Counted from the stretch's first letter, positions 1-10,974 are shown. The stretch is 64,000 nucleotides of DNA from Climacium dendroides (GCA_950106755.1 CATNNA010000007.1:1302001-1366000), one strand, 5' to 3'. Made by a program: numbers and translations. The notes: a model not told the origin generated them from the sequence alone.

Positions 1-403
1 TTTGCGCTCCAGGGAAGTCAGGAATCCTCATCGTCGCCGACTACTTCAGAGAAAGGGACGCAGAGAAAGCTCTACGAAGATGCGAATTATCTAATGAAGA
101 CAACATAAGTGAAAAACGATGCGCCACATGACTTGAACATAGAAATCAATGCTCCCCACGCTGCACAGCTTCTGCTCCCATGTCATGCACCGGCTGAAGC
201 AAGTAAGTTGAAGAGGAAAGTCGAGAGGCCGGCGTGTACTCATTCCTCGACTTTCACTTGGGACTCTACAGAACGGAGGTCACTACAGGCGCAGCAGAGG
301 GAATACATGCGTCAAGAGGGTGCGGGTGTCAGGCCAAAATGCAATCGAGGCCCGGAAATTTGGAGGGCCCTTGAGAAGTTGAGGAGTACATCACGTAGTT
401 AAT

Positions 404-513
404 ACTTGTTCATAGTTGTTCATACTAGACGGACACTCTGATAGTTGGTAGTTGTTCATAGTTGTTCATACTAGGCGGACACTTCAATAGTTGGGAGTTG
501 TTCATATTGGACG
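404..513. repeat. 46-bp tandem repeat, about 2.4 copies
   Basis: Two nearly identical 46-bp units (404-449, 450-495) and an 18-bp partial third. Each unit contains a doubled AGTTGTTCAT followed by a variable stretch with CGGACACT. No function is apparent. The flanking DNA from 1 to 1349 has no gene I can support; a 97-codon frame at 109-402 has no recognisable domain. Confidence 0.85.
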
Positions 514-1349
514 TATAGATGGCATGTATATGAGATGAATTTTGCCTATTATTCAGAATTCAATCAGTGCATTGATGCATATCTTTTCCACATTCCTTAA
601 TTTCAGACCTCTCTTGATTGCAACTCAATGATTTTTACGTGTTGGAGACATGTCATTCTTCCCAATTTGCAATAATGTGCCTTATGAAATTACGAAGTCA
701 TTCAAAATTTACTCCCATTTCACTGGAAAACTCCCAAAATATTGAATATACCGTTATAGTGGTAGGGAGGTGTTTCGCTGCGTCCCCACACCTAGACGTT
801 TTGAGCCATGGAGCTACGGATCAAATGCTCAGACGATAGCAAGGTATGACATCCGCAAACATTGGTCATTTGAATTGTAGTGTTTCTCTGGGATTTCTGC
901 CTACTTCTTATCGTAGTGCTGTTACTAATGTAGCACAAACATAGTGACAATGCCCCTTAGTGACGGATCGGTGCTAGTCAAGTTTGAGAGGTTTTTCCAG
1001 GTCCACCGTCGGAAACCTCAAGTCACGAGTTCATAGTTTTACTGTACTCCTGTTACGCATGCGGTAAAGTATGTGAAGCAACAACATTGAACCACGGAGG
1101 TAATGTAGTGTAGATCAAAAGCTTCGGGAGTGCCATTGTGTGATGGATTCGCGGAACTACAATCTTGAATCCCTCGGACCTATAGGTCATGACAGACTTG
1201 TTAATGTGATTAGAAGCCGAATGCGGTTGTGAGCTAGTGACAGTCTATCAGCAATTCTATATTCAATTTTTGCGCACGAGTGGGCATATATGTATATATA
1301 CGATACATGCACTGTGTATCCTGCCAGTGGCACAAATGATGTCTATATC

Positions 1350-1882
1350 CATCAGGAGATTTCCCAATGGCATCTTCAGTAGATTCCATAGTGTGCATTG
1401 GGAGATCCCTCGATGCCATACTTTGTAGTGTACATTGTTCTCATCAAGAGATCTCCCGATGGCATCTTCTGTAGTTTCCATTGTTTCCATTGGGAGATCT
1501 CCTGATGTAGACTTTTGAGTTTCCATGGTGGTCATCAAAAGATCTCCCGATGGACTTATCCGTATTTTCATGTAGGAAGCGAAGGGGGATCTCCCGTTGG
1601 ATGCTCCTGCATTGTTTTGTAGGATGCCATCGGGAAATCTCCTGATGGCCTGTCGCGTAATATTCTAGAGGAGGATGTCGTGAGATCTCCTGAAAGTCCT
1701 TCTTGTATTCTCTTGGAGAAGGCCATCGGGAGATCTCCCGATGGCCTCCCTGGAATATTTCTACTGGAGGCCATTGGAGGATCTGCCTTTGGCCTATGGC
1801 GTATTCTTAGTGGAGGCCATCCGGGGATCTCCCCATGGCTTCCACTGGATTTTTGAGTAGGTCATCAGTAGATCTCTCGATG
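1350..1882. repeat. Palindromic-core minisatellite, 12 units of about 47 bp
   Basis: Twelve copies of a 20-bp near-perfect palindrome, consensus CATCGGGAGATCTCCCGATG, start at 1350, 1396, 1442, 1488, 1533, 1581, 1628, 1677, 1724, 1772, 1818 and 1863. The spacing is 45-49 bp. The copy at 1724-1743 is a perfect palindrome. The 25-28 bp between cores are related to each other (pattern like GcnTcnncnGTATTnTTnTaG), so this is a true tandem array. Period lengths are not multiples of three, so it is not a maintained coding repeat, although the minus strand reads SGDLPM-like peptides by chance. Confidence 0.9.
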
Positions 1883-2052
1883 AAGATTTCATTAGCCCTC
1901 GTATTGTGGATGTTGGGATGTCTACCGGCATACTTTTATGGAATTTCCTGATTATAATTCGCATGACTTCAATTCATGGTCGTTTCAGTGATTCTTGTCA
2001 CGAGGCCCTCGGGATTTATTGTTCGTCTTTAATGTAGATCGCTTGATTTGGC

Positions 2053-2272
2053 CATTGGGAGATTTCCGGATGTCCTCTTCATCAGTTCACTTCTTGGGCT
2101 TCTGGGAACAGAGTCTTCTGTCATGTATATAGGTTGTTTGAAGTGGCCATCTTGGGATCTCCTATTCGGGTGCATGATGTTCTTGTTCTCTGTCACTCGG
2201 AGATTATAGCGGTCTGCGTATTTATGAAGTGCATACCTGGTTTGCACTTCGGCATCGGGAAATCTCTCGATG
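2053..2272. repeat. Degenerate outlying copies of the GGGAGATCTCCC palindrome
   Basis: Copies at 2053-2072 and 2253-2272, with a weaker one near 2151, continue the upstream array at about double spacing. The stretch 1883-2463 holds nothing else I recognise. Confidence 0.65.
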
Positions 2273-2463
2273 TTGATGCGACATATCTCTCTAATTCGTC
2301 TCCACTGTCAATTTCGAGTCTACATTTCTATTGTAGTCCCTAACTATGAATTTTATCTTATTCCTACCCTTTCTGCGTGAGCTTCCTTTTCTAGCTGTGT
2401 GACTAACTATATTCTCTCCCTTTTCACTTTCAGATTTCAATCTTAAACAACACATTTGAAGAT

Positions 2464-3789
2464 ATGGTTTCAGGGGATATGCGGTCTGATGGAATGGCTT
2501 CTACACCTCCGGAGCTTAATGACGCAGTGATGCCATACATTGGACTATTCGAAGAAGAGTGTGATTTGCAAAAGTCTTCTGCCAGAACGTCCCCGATGTT
2601 GAAGAATGGTAACTCTGTAAAACTGTTTCTTGACGAATTCGGTGAAGTAGGATCAGGGTCCATTATGGAGGCTCGACCTCAAGGCCAATGGCTTGGTGTA
2701 GCCATCCCAGTTGAGCCATGGACTTTCGTTCTATTACACTCGCATTCCTTTAATCTTGAGGCAGAGCAATGTCGATTAATACCTTGCCAAAGGGTTTTGT
2801 TTACTTTGATGGATGCGCTAGACCGCATTGTTTTATGGAGACTCAGCGACATCGTGATATCATTGGGAGATCTCCCGATGGATGCACGTCCTTATATTTG
2901 CTTAGAGGACTGGGCGGGGCTAGAGGTGCACCTTAGGGATTCTTCTAGAGTGCATCTTTGCTCTGGTAGAATTCACTATTGGAGGCCAAAGGATCATTTC
3001 CAGGATACTACATTAGGTGAGGAGCACATAGGTGTTATAGTGTTGGACGTTTTCATTGGTAACCCAAAGGATATAATGACGCATGCTCGATGGCCCATAT
3101 CAGATTGCTGGTTCCCAAATGGTCGGTCGTTGAAGGAGACAGTGGACCACTTTGCATCCATTCCCGAAATGCAGGATCCTCTGTCCTACCTTGGTGGAAG
3201 AGTGAAGGCACCTTATCGCTTCCTGGTCTGAAGGCCTAGTCTGTAGCAGAGAGACTCACCTTTCACACGCAAAACAACAGATGAAGAAATCTGTCGGGTC
3301 AGTGCTGAGAAATGTTGCGGTGGTCGTTGTTGCCAATTTTTTGATCAAGAGAAAACGTTGAAAGTTAGGCAGGTGTTCTGGTTGAAGTCCTTCGAGGAGC
3401 ACCGCCAGTAGGGGATTGCTGTCGGAGGTCAATTGCACTCAATAGATGGTATTACTCGGAAGCAGAAGTACATTATGTTAGAAGGGACGGAAGTATGTGG
3501 CACGGCATGGTACATAATTCACGGGATCCCGAAGTCGACCTATCACAATGACGTTGAAATGTATAAGAGAGGCGTGGTTTCGACAACACACGGAAATAAG
3601 GGGATTAAGCGGCCTAGAGTTCGAATAGTGCAGGTTACTAGAACAATGAAATCAATCATTGACAGCAACTCTGACCAAATGCCCCACCAAATGCGATGCA
3701 TTGGAAACGGAAGAGTAGATACACTGAAATATCTACCTGCTGGGAACAACTGGAAGCGTGTTCAAGTCGACGCCAACGAGGTAATTTAG
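2464..3789 (+). pseudogene. DUF7869-family protein, N-terminal part (broken)
   Basis: One continuous frame interrupted by TGA at 3229, TAG at 3244 and a TAG near 3409. The second half (from about 3262) matches my memory of the plant DUF7869 family N-terminus: a cysteine-rich CCGGRCCQFF segment, VCGTAWYIIHGIPKSTY, a THGNKG turn and SDQMPHQMR followed by VDTLKYLP. The first 255 codons (2464-3228) are open but I recognise no domain. A copy of the CATTGGGAGATCTCCCGATG palindrome (2861-2880) is embedded in that open part. The family's function is unknown; its high copy number suggests mobile origin. The 3' end probably splices near 3780 into the exon at about 4528. Confidence 0.7.
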
Positions 3790-3869
3790 TACATACTGAC
3801 TTTTGTGTTTGCAAGTCTTTAGATCAGACCCTTTCCATAGCCATGGCTTCTCCATTACATGTTTGCATT

Positions 3870-4382
3870 CATCGGGAAATCTCCCGATACCTTTTGTCAT
3901 GGAGAGATCCCCCGACGATGACACCCAAAGTCAATATCTAGAGATGCCCGTGTCCTGCACCGTTTCGGTATTCTGGGAAGTCCAACACTACAAGAGTGTG
4001 TTTGGTTTTGTCACTTACTTGTCATGTGATGTTTACAGTTGAAAAGGAACTACGACTACCCTACTGTCAATTAGTAAACAATTAGTACAATACAAGAGCA
4101 ACTCAAGAATGCGTACGCAGAAGCTCTCTGAAGTTCCTTCGCAAAATGCGTTGCATCTGTCGACGTACAACAATTCATCGTAATATCAAGCGCATCCATT
4201 GGCTGCGCAATTCATATTTGCATTCATCGACCACTCTACCGATAACTATTGTCAACGACTAATCTGCCCATAACTCTTGCCATCGACTAATCTCCTCGTA
4301 ACTCTTGCCATTGGGTGATCTCCCCAGAACTCTTGCCATCGAGAGATCTCCTGATGTTATCATTGGAAGATCTTCATCAATG
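3870..4382. repeat. Intronic copies of the GGGAGATCTCCC palindrome
   Basis: Between the two coding blocks of the DUF7869 pseudogene lie further palindrome copies at 3870-3889, about 3899-3921, 4338-4357 and 4361-4382, plus a weak one near 4311. They are the same family as the array at 1350-1882 but here are not in strict tandem. Confidence 0.7.
3945..4200 (+). pseudogene. Diverged duplicate of the next DUF7869 exon start
   Basis: This stretch resembles 4390-4640 in order and wording: TTCTGGGMAGTCC, TTGTCRCTAACTTGTCATG, AGTTGAAMAAGGACTACG, ACAATTAGTAnAATA, then GCRAAATGCnnnnnGTGTGACGACnnnCAACA. The first copy is eroded and no longer reads through; the second is the coding one. It looks like a local tandem duplication of about 450 bp covering the intron end and exon start. 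Confidence 0.6.
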
Positions 4383-4527
4383 ACACAGATGTTGAACATG
4401 CTTTCACTGTTCTGGGCAGTCCTACAGCGTTCAGTTTTGTCGCTAACTTGTCATGAAATTCCATTTGTAGTTGAACAAGGACTACGGCCTACCTGTTGTC
4501 AGCTAGTCTACAATTAGTAGAATAAAG

Positions 4528-5197
4528 AAGGAGCACTTCAACAATGTCTACATAAAACCTGTGGGAAGTTCATTTGCGAAATGCACAACGTGTGACGACT
4601 TGCAACAGTTCATCCTCAAATCACCAAAGGGAGGCCCCCAGTACATTGAGTTCATGAAGCAACGGACTCAACATCTTAATCATCAAGCATCATGTCGTCG
4701 TTTGTATGCCTCGTGGCGTGAGGAGTCCAAGAGAAACCCTCAAGAGATTTTGTGCATTATTTATGACAAGATGGACACCTCAAAGACGGCTTTGCCAAGA
4801 ATGCGTGTGACGACAAAGGCGACGCAAGGATTGGGTCAATTCCCCTTCAGCGTGACTGGAATGGTGGTGCATGGACATGGTAATAGTGCATATGTCCATT
4901 ATGCCCCATCATGTTGGCCGGGAGACTCGAACTTCACGATTTCTTCTTTGGCTAGACTCTTTCGGCGACTTGAAGGTGTATCAATTCAAAAGGGGGGGGA
5001 CCTCTTTCCGTATCCACCGCCTAATTCTTTCTTTGAGGCTTTACTTAGAGGGAAATCTAGGTGCATGGATAGCTTAAAGTTCATTGAACCTAGTGCTCAA
5101 CGTGGATCCCTCCTCCTTCCCAAGAAGCTTCACCTTCAGTTGGACAATTCTACAAAGGATAATAAGAACCAGTACCTCATGGCATTCTTGTCCTTGC
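4528..5197 (+). pseudogene. DUF7869-family protein, middle exon, cut by an LTR
   Basis: This reads GSSFAKCTTCDDLQQF, then IIYDKMDTSKTALPR, a VTGMVVHGHG segment with several His residues, and the conserved QLDNSTKDNKNQY motif before stopping at the LTR. Family members continue with LL.(A/T)RGVF. Exactly this continuation is found at 7020 after the solo LTR, in the same frame once one CTTGC target copy is removed. The exon start is not certain; a plausible acceptor lies just before 4528. Confidence 0.75.
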
Positions 5198-6250
5198 TGT
5201 CGTAGCACAGAGTAAGTAAATTCCCTATTATACCCTCAAAAATCACCTTAGAGCATAACTTGATGATCCTAAAGATCAAACCCACGAGATCCTGTGAAGT
5301 ATCTAGCCTTATTAAGCGATTAAGCCCAGTCAGCTTTTCCTTTCCTAAAATCCGGTCCTAACACAGGAACCGGAAACTTCCCAAACACCCAGAAAACCCC
5401 AAACCGGATTACTTCCTACTTCCGGTTTGGCCTGTCAGACGGATTCTCACTATCCAGGATCCGCTCATATCCGATCTTAAACTAATCCGGTCCTAAATTC
5501 CTCTCCGAACTAATCCGCTCTGGATCACCTTTCTAGTTTCTTATCCTCTCCCGGTTTGGTTTTGCCTCTGTTTCACCATCAGAGGGGTCGCCTCTTGGAT
5601 TTGAGAGTGGTAGGCCCACCACTCCTCCCGCAGATTATAGTGACTGGAGACCCACTTCCTATCTTCCTATCCTCCTACTCTAATCCGGATCCGGTTTGAC
5701 CCCTCACAATCACCCTGATAGCAATCCGGATAATAGATCACACAAGGGTCCCCCGTACGATCCTCTCATACTACAACGACCTCAGCACTCATCCTGATCC
5801 TTACGAAGTCAGGTGGCTGCAAGTGTATCCGCCCATGCCATCACTCACCAAAGTCCTTTCCGTTTTACCACTCACGGTGGCGAAACCTCACAGAAGATCG
5901 GATGCTCAACTGGAATTCCCATCCGGGAGACTTAGCGTGATCAAGGACTCCCTCCCTAACCACCTAATCCTAACAACGGCTTTCTCACTCGGAAATCCTG
6001 AACTCCAGCTATGTTGAGGGACCAGAATTCACTCCCAACTCTTGACTACCCACTCACATGCACATAGACCAGGAACTAAGATACCAAAAGGGACAATCCT
6101 CCAACACACTCGCACGCGCCAACCTGATTCCCTGTCACACACCACTGCCACGCTTGGGAGAGAAGTACACACATAAAGGAAACAATAGAAGACGAGAGAA
6201 AGTTTGCATAAGAAGGCCCCCGCCACCCCCGCCACCCTCGCAGGGACTGG

Positions 6251-6258
6251 CTTATATA
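6251..6258 (-). promoter_or_regulatory. Downstream TATA box (P2) of LTR A
   Basis: Minus-strand TATATAAG lies 756 bp into the LTR, only about 470 bp after P1. In ORF-bearing LTRs the P1-P2 distance is about 2.1-2.3 kb. A G-rich tract (complement of 6216-6242) follows where the transcript would start. P2 is the likely promoter of the genomic RNA. Confidence 0.55.
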
Positions 6259-6718
6259 CATTTTGAATTTACAAGGGCGCAAAAAGCCCGCGAAAGCCCG
6301 CCGTCATTCTGGCAGAACTTCCGGTTGACCTAACTCCCTAACCGGATCCCCAATCCGGTTCACCTACCAATCCGGTTTCAGATACCAATCCGGTTTCAGT
6401 TCCAATCCGATTTCAGTCCCAATCCGGTTTCAGTCTCGATCCGGTTTCAGTCCCAATCTACAATTCCGGTTTTAATCCTACTCCTAAGTATTTACAATTC
6501 TACCTCATTCTCTCCTAGCCACACGTCTCGTTCCTCTCTTTTCACCCTTCGATCTCAACCGGAAACCTGCAGGCCATAGAAACACGAGGAGAAGAGGCGC
6601 ACCAACAACCACACTCCAGCTCCAACTTTAAGGTACATGGTTGAAAAGCACAAGGCGCGCGCTCAACATTCATAGAAGGCGAAGATGGCAAAAGGGACTA
6701 AGACTGGGGTGACCAATC

Positions 6719-6727
6719 GTTATATAC
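6719..6727 (-). promoter_or_regulatory. Upstream TATA box (P1) of LTR A
   Basis: Minus-strand TATATAACG lies 287 bp into the LTR. P1 is at almost the same distance in the LTRs at 26342 (285 bp), 37749 (289 bp) and 52046-55603 (257 bp). Confidence 0.55.
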
Positions 6728-7014
6728 CCCTAATTCCCTAAGACACGTCAGCATGACCATTTCTGATCCGGTTCATGAATCCAGTCCAGGTAGTGATCCG
6801 GTCCGTCCTAATCCGGTAAGACCAAAATACGGATAAGAATCCGTTTCCATTCTATTACCGATCCGGATAGAATCTGACCCGATTTGCCGCTATCTCTTTG
6901 TCGCTAATAATTTCCGGTTTCCTACAATTTCTTAACTGGATCCGGATACCTAGGCATTGGTTTCCGTTCCGATTTTAATTAATTCAAAGAAAACCAAAAA
7001 TTTGAGTTGCGACA

Positions 7015-8230
7015 CTTGCTTACGGCTCCAGGTGTCTTCAAAGAAATTCAAGTTGGGTTCCTACTAGTTGGATACACTCACAAGGACATTGACGCTTACT
7101 TCAGCCATCTCTCAAAGTCTTTGAAGAGCAAGAATACTTTTGTTGTTGCTGATCTCATAAAAGCCTTTATGGAGTCCCAAGAACTTTCATTTTTGCTAGA
7201 GTTCATACAGGAGGTGGGTGACTTCAAATCCTTTGTCAAAGGTTTCTTGTGTAGTGGCACGGCACATATAATTGGCTTGGGAGAAATGCATCTCTTCAAG
7301 TTCTATGTGGATGCTGGGGGGGTCCCCGTTATGAAGTATAAGAAGTCAGCAGTCGACTCAAACTGGCTACCATCTGATAGACCTTCTTGATGCCTATGGA
7401 AAAAGGACAGTCGAGGTAAGCCCATGCTCCCTCCAGGTTGTCCAAAGCCTACCCCATTTAAGCCCGTGTGGGGTAATGAAGTTCCCAATCCCTTCGGGAA
7501 TCAAGAGAAGGCTAGGGAAAAGGCACGGAAAGCTATTGTGAATAAGGGTTTCAAATTGTCTAAACTTGAGAAGTACATTCAATATTGGCGGAACGGAATG
7601 ACAAGGTGTAAAGGATTTGCAAGTGCATTTGGTACATACGTAGAATACCGGAAACGTGTGCTACACGAGTTGAAGGAACCACCACCCGAATGTCTTCCGA
7701 AGTTGCTGGAGGGCTTCTGGCCTAAGCATGATTGGAGAGCATTGGATGATGAAACCCTTAGCCAAGGAGGTAGGGTGAATCCTATTGATATGGTTCCTGA
7801 AGAAGAAGAAGAACTGGAACTTTATTGTGGCCCTGCAAATGAAGCACCGAGGAAAAGCTTCAATCCTTGGGTTGACATTTGCCCAGGGTCATGGGTTCTT
7901 CTCAGACCCGAAGATCCTTCAGTGTGTAATGTCTGGAAAGGAAGAGCATTGTCTGAAGTGAACATGGAGTCGGGGCATGAGATGAACGGGAAGTTCATGC
8001 TCTAATATTGGAGACCCGATAATTCTGAACGGACATTGGAGTTGAGGTACCGAAATTGTTGGTACGGAAGATGGGTAGTTGAAGAAACCGCTCCCACTTG
8101 GGTGTATGCATCTTGTGTAGTATACGCAACTTGGTCTAAGATAGTCCATCCTAAATCACGGACTATTCCTAAGAAAAGTAGAGAGGCGGCCCTTGCAAAT
8201 TTGAATAGGGCAAAGGAGGTGGACCCTTGA
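7015..8230 (+). pseudogene. DUF7869-family protein, C-terminal part (broken)
   Basis: Continues the exon cut at 5197. It reads TAPGVFKEIQVGFLLVGYTH, KDIDAYFSHLSKSL and FIQEVGDFKSFVKGF, the family's conserved H-T-H-x-D-I-D block. One frame runs to 8230 but is interrupted by TGA at 7388 and TAA at 8003; coding resumes both times in frame (WKKDSRGKP; YWRPDNSE). The end, YRNCWYGRWVV, matches the usual family tail. With the LTR and three stops upstream the gene is dead. Confidence 0.75.
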
Positions 8231-10024
8231 TGAATTACAAAGTCCTCTTTAGTGTAGCTAACGGGAGATATCCGGATGCAATCTTCATTCGACGTCACCA
8301 TAGCAATGTTGACTTTTTTTGTACACAGGTCTATACTTCTTTGTAGTTTACTCATTATTTTTTTTTAAAAGGTCGTGCATGGGAAGTCTCGATGTTCGAA
8401 TGGAGAGTAGGCTATGATGTTCAAGGCGTGCAAAAGTAGCTTGTGGGAGTCATAGCAGATGCTTAGGCTCCATTACCTTAGGTAACTACTCTCTTTCATT
8501 TGTATTGTGGATCTTTTAAGAGATCATGACATATTAGATTTCTATGACATAGTTCTATTACCTCTAATGTTAGCATTCTTAATATCATTTCTAATTAATT
8601 TGTCCTTTCTTCCACTGCTTGTGACCTTTTTCCTTTTTATTTGCGTTGAAAATCTTTGCTTTGGTAATTGCGGCCTTCAATTACACGAACATGTAAGGAG
8701 GCATTTTTTATTAATATTCTTCATGGGTTGAACAAAAAAGTAGGGCATACAATAGATGACATACATTGTTCTTCGTAGTAACCTTGAACCCATTCATTTC
8801 CTAAGGTTACTTTTCCATCGGGGGATTTCCAGGTAAGTCCTTTCTTCTGGAGCCTCAATTCAGTGGTACCATAAGCAATTATCATTCACCGTTTCTCTCT
8901 TTTCTAGTAAGACCCTATCTTTTCAAAATTTCCATGCCTACATGAAGGGGCTATTGTAAAAACTCGAAATGTGTTACAACTCTTTGTAGTCAAATTCCTA
9001 ACCTTTATAAGTACTCTTTAAAAATAATGCTTTGAACGGTGTGAATTTAGCACTGTATTTGGACAACTCCCGATGTAGTGCATAACCACAAGCATTAGGG
9101 GACTTCAGCATCTAGGAAATTTTGGACTTTCAATAGTCCAAAAGTAGTTAAATATGGCATAGTTGGAGGCGAGTCAAAGTAAATGGTGGTTTGTCAATGA
9201 GGTGTGTCTGCATGCAATTCAAGAAGGAGGTGTATGTATCATTGTGCGGTTTGTGAGGGAGGTTTGGTGGCGGATTTGCGGATCAAGTCTACACTTGGAG
9301 ACGAGTCAGAGGTCGAGTTTAAATCAGTAAATTCCTTGCAGTTCTTTTGCATGATGTTGAGTGTAGTTTAGGTGACTGAATTCTCAAGTATACGAATCAA
9401 AAGTGTAGTTGTGTTACCCTCCCTCCTCTTGCATTGTGTTGCACGTGTTTGCATTTGCGTTGCTATTGTGTTGGTATGTGATTGCATTCTAATGTTATGC
9501 GTTGTTGATTTCTCTTCCAATGCTATGCACTGCTCACAATTCCTGTTTGTGAAGATTGTTCTATTGTGCATATACTTTAAATGACATAGTAGCACTTGTT
9601 TAGGGTTTAGTTGTTGCTCAAGCTTGATGCTGTGTGTGATTGTATAGTTTGCTAGTGTGAAGAATTCTGAGGTTGTATGTGGAGTGCTGGGTTGAAGAGT
9701 TCTGATTCTGTTTATATATGTCTACTTATTTTTGTTTGTGGGCTTTGGAAGTGGACGGTACCTCTCTTCTTTACTTTCACAGTATCCAACAATTTGAGAG
9801 TTGCATTTGGTGATTACTATTGTTCACAAGATCTATTATGTCTTCCATTTCAAAGGTAAGAATTTACTACCCCTAACTACTTTGCTAGGCTCATATTTTC
9901 TTTCAAATATTTCAATCAATGTGATTCCACAGTCATGAAAAATTCAACAAAAGTTGGAATTAGGGTTTTGAATGTCATTGCTAGGATTTAGGATTCAAAG
10001 CTGAACATGAAATGCAATTCCACC
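8231..10024. other. AT-rich stretch without a recognisable gene
   Basis: Frames are short and low-complexity. Two eroded copies of the GGGAGATCTCCC-type palindrome occur at 8260-8279 and about 8815. I see no RNA gene or transposon ends here. Confidence 0.5.
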
Positions 10025-10259
10025 CTATCTTCAACTCGAAGATAGATTGAGAGTTGACCTTGAAAAACAACTCCAGCCTATCTTCGAGTCGAAGATAGAC
10101 TAAGGCCAAAACTTGAAATACAACTCCAACCTATCTTCGAGTCGAAGATAGACTGAGGGCAGAACCTAAATAACAACTCCAAACTCTATCTTTGAATCAA
10201 AGATAGGCTAAGAGTTGATCTTAAAATACAACTCCAGCCTATCTTCAATTTGAAGATAA
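10025..10259. repeat. 53-bp tandem repeat with 21-bp palindromic core, 5 copies
   Basis: Cores start at 10025, 10078, 10131, 10186 and 10239. Each has the form TATCTTCGAGTCGAAGATA with C and G added at the ends. The arms are complementary around one central base. Linkers share ACAACTCCAGCC and a GAG(T)TGA(C)C-like stretch. Sequence variants keep arm pairing in several copies (CTATCTTTGAATCAAAGATAG at 10186 pairs as well as the CG form), which suggests the pairing itself matters or that the units derive from a palindromic source. Confidence 0.9.
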
Positions 10260-10478
10260 TCCGGAAGCCCACTACTTTGGAAAAAATGTATAGTGGTAAA
10301 GAAATATTCATACAAAGGTCTTTTAAAAAGAATTTAAAAAATCCTAAAATTCTGAAATTCATGTATCATTGAATCGATGATACTATACAAATTCCTTGAT
10401 AAACTTTGTCTAAAAGTCTATGCTCCAATTCTGTCAAAGAAAAAACTAGACCGTCCACACAATGAGTAAAAAGGTCCA

Positions 10479-10706
10479 TATCTTCGAGTCGAGTATCAAG
10501 ACCGCAGTCTGTCAGTGAGATTGATTGTCAAGAAAAACAAAAAACAAAATAGATCCGACATACTTACTTACTTAGAGTATAGAACTTCAAAAACTGAAAA
10601 AGTATTTAAAATTGAATAGATGAAAGAAAAACAAAATATTAGACAACAAGGAAATGCAATTCGTGTACAGATTTATGAAACGTTCCTATCTTTGAGTCCA
10701 AGATAG
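10479..10706. repeat. Isolated TATCTT...AAGATA palindromes
   Basis: Copies at 10479-10497 (one arm eroded) and 10686-10706 lie downstream of the 53-bp array but out of phase with it. The DNA between them is AT-rich and shows no gene. Confidence 0.7.
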
Positions 10707-10864
10707 TCCACTTAATAATAATTTGTGGAAATGTCCAAAATAGTATAATCGATAGACAAAGACATGGATGCATATGATTACTCAGCCACTGTGCACCACA
10801 TTGTGCCTTTCATTAACACGTTTCTCGACAAACCATTCTTCGAGAAAATGGAGGAAACCTACGG

Positions 10865-10974
10865 AGCGCTATGGTAGTTTATAGAGCATATAGCGACTTA
10901 GAGTTTTGGCATGAGTAGATGGAAGGACTTTATGTACCTCCGCTACCGTGTCCAAGGGAAAGACGCATATCTTT
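10865..10974 (-). pseudogene. Coding exon, downstream part, cut by LTR B
   Basis: On the minus strand this reads ICVFPLDTVAEVHKVLPSTH and on to MLYKLP and a stop at 10868-10870. It is the direct in-frame continuation of the exon at 21780-21999: after removing the LTR and one 5-bp target copy, ...FLVEVLWK joins ICVFPLD. I do not recognise the protein. Confidence 0.6.

Larger units (their letters stand above)
5198..7014 (-). mobile_element. Solo LTR A, short form without ORF
   Basis: On the plus strand it begins TGTCGTAGCACAG and ends GTTGCGACA; it is flanked by perfect CTTGC target copies (5193-5197 and 7015-7019). Read on the minus strand it starts TGTCGCAACTC like the LTRs at 48463 and 52046 and has the same 3' segment (GATCGTACGGGGGA, GTGGGCCTACC, and the TCGTGGG end region). 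It is 1,817 bp, about half the length of the others. It lacks the coding frame that lies between the two TATA boxes elsewhere. It sits inside a DUF7869 exon. Confidence 0.9.

Noticed and set aside
109..402. 97-codon open frame
   Set aside because: Starts at GTG, no motif, no codon or splice support.
1263..1774. Minus-strand frames with repeated SGDLPM peptides
   Set aside because: They are the minisatellite read through; spacing is not in multiples of three.
1350..1882. CRISPR-like look of the repeat array (20-bp repeats, 25-28 bp 'spacers')
   Set aside because: The intervening pieces are related to each other, repeats vary, no cas genes are present and the setting is eukaryotic. It is a tandem minisatellite.
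8507..9859. Several 60-75-codon hydrophobic frames
   Set aside because: T-rich DNA gives hydrophobic translations by chance; no start or splice context.
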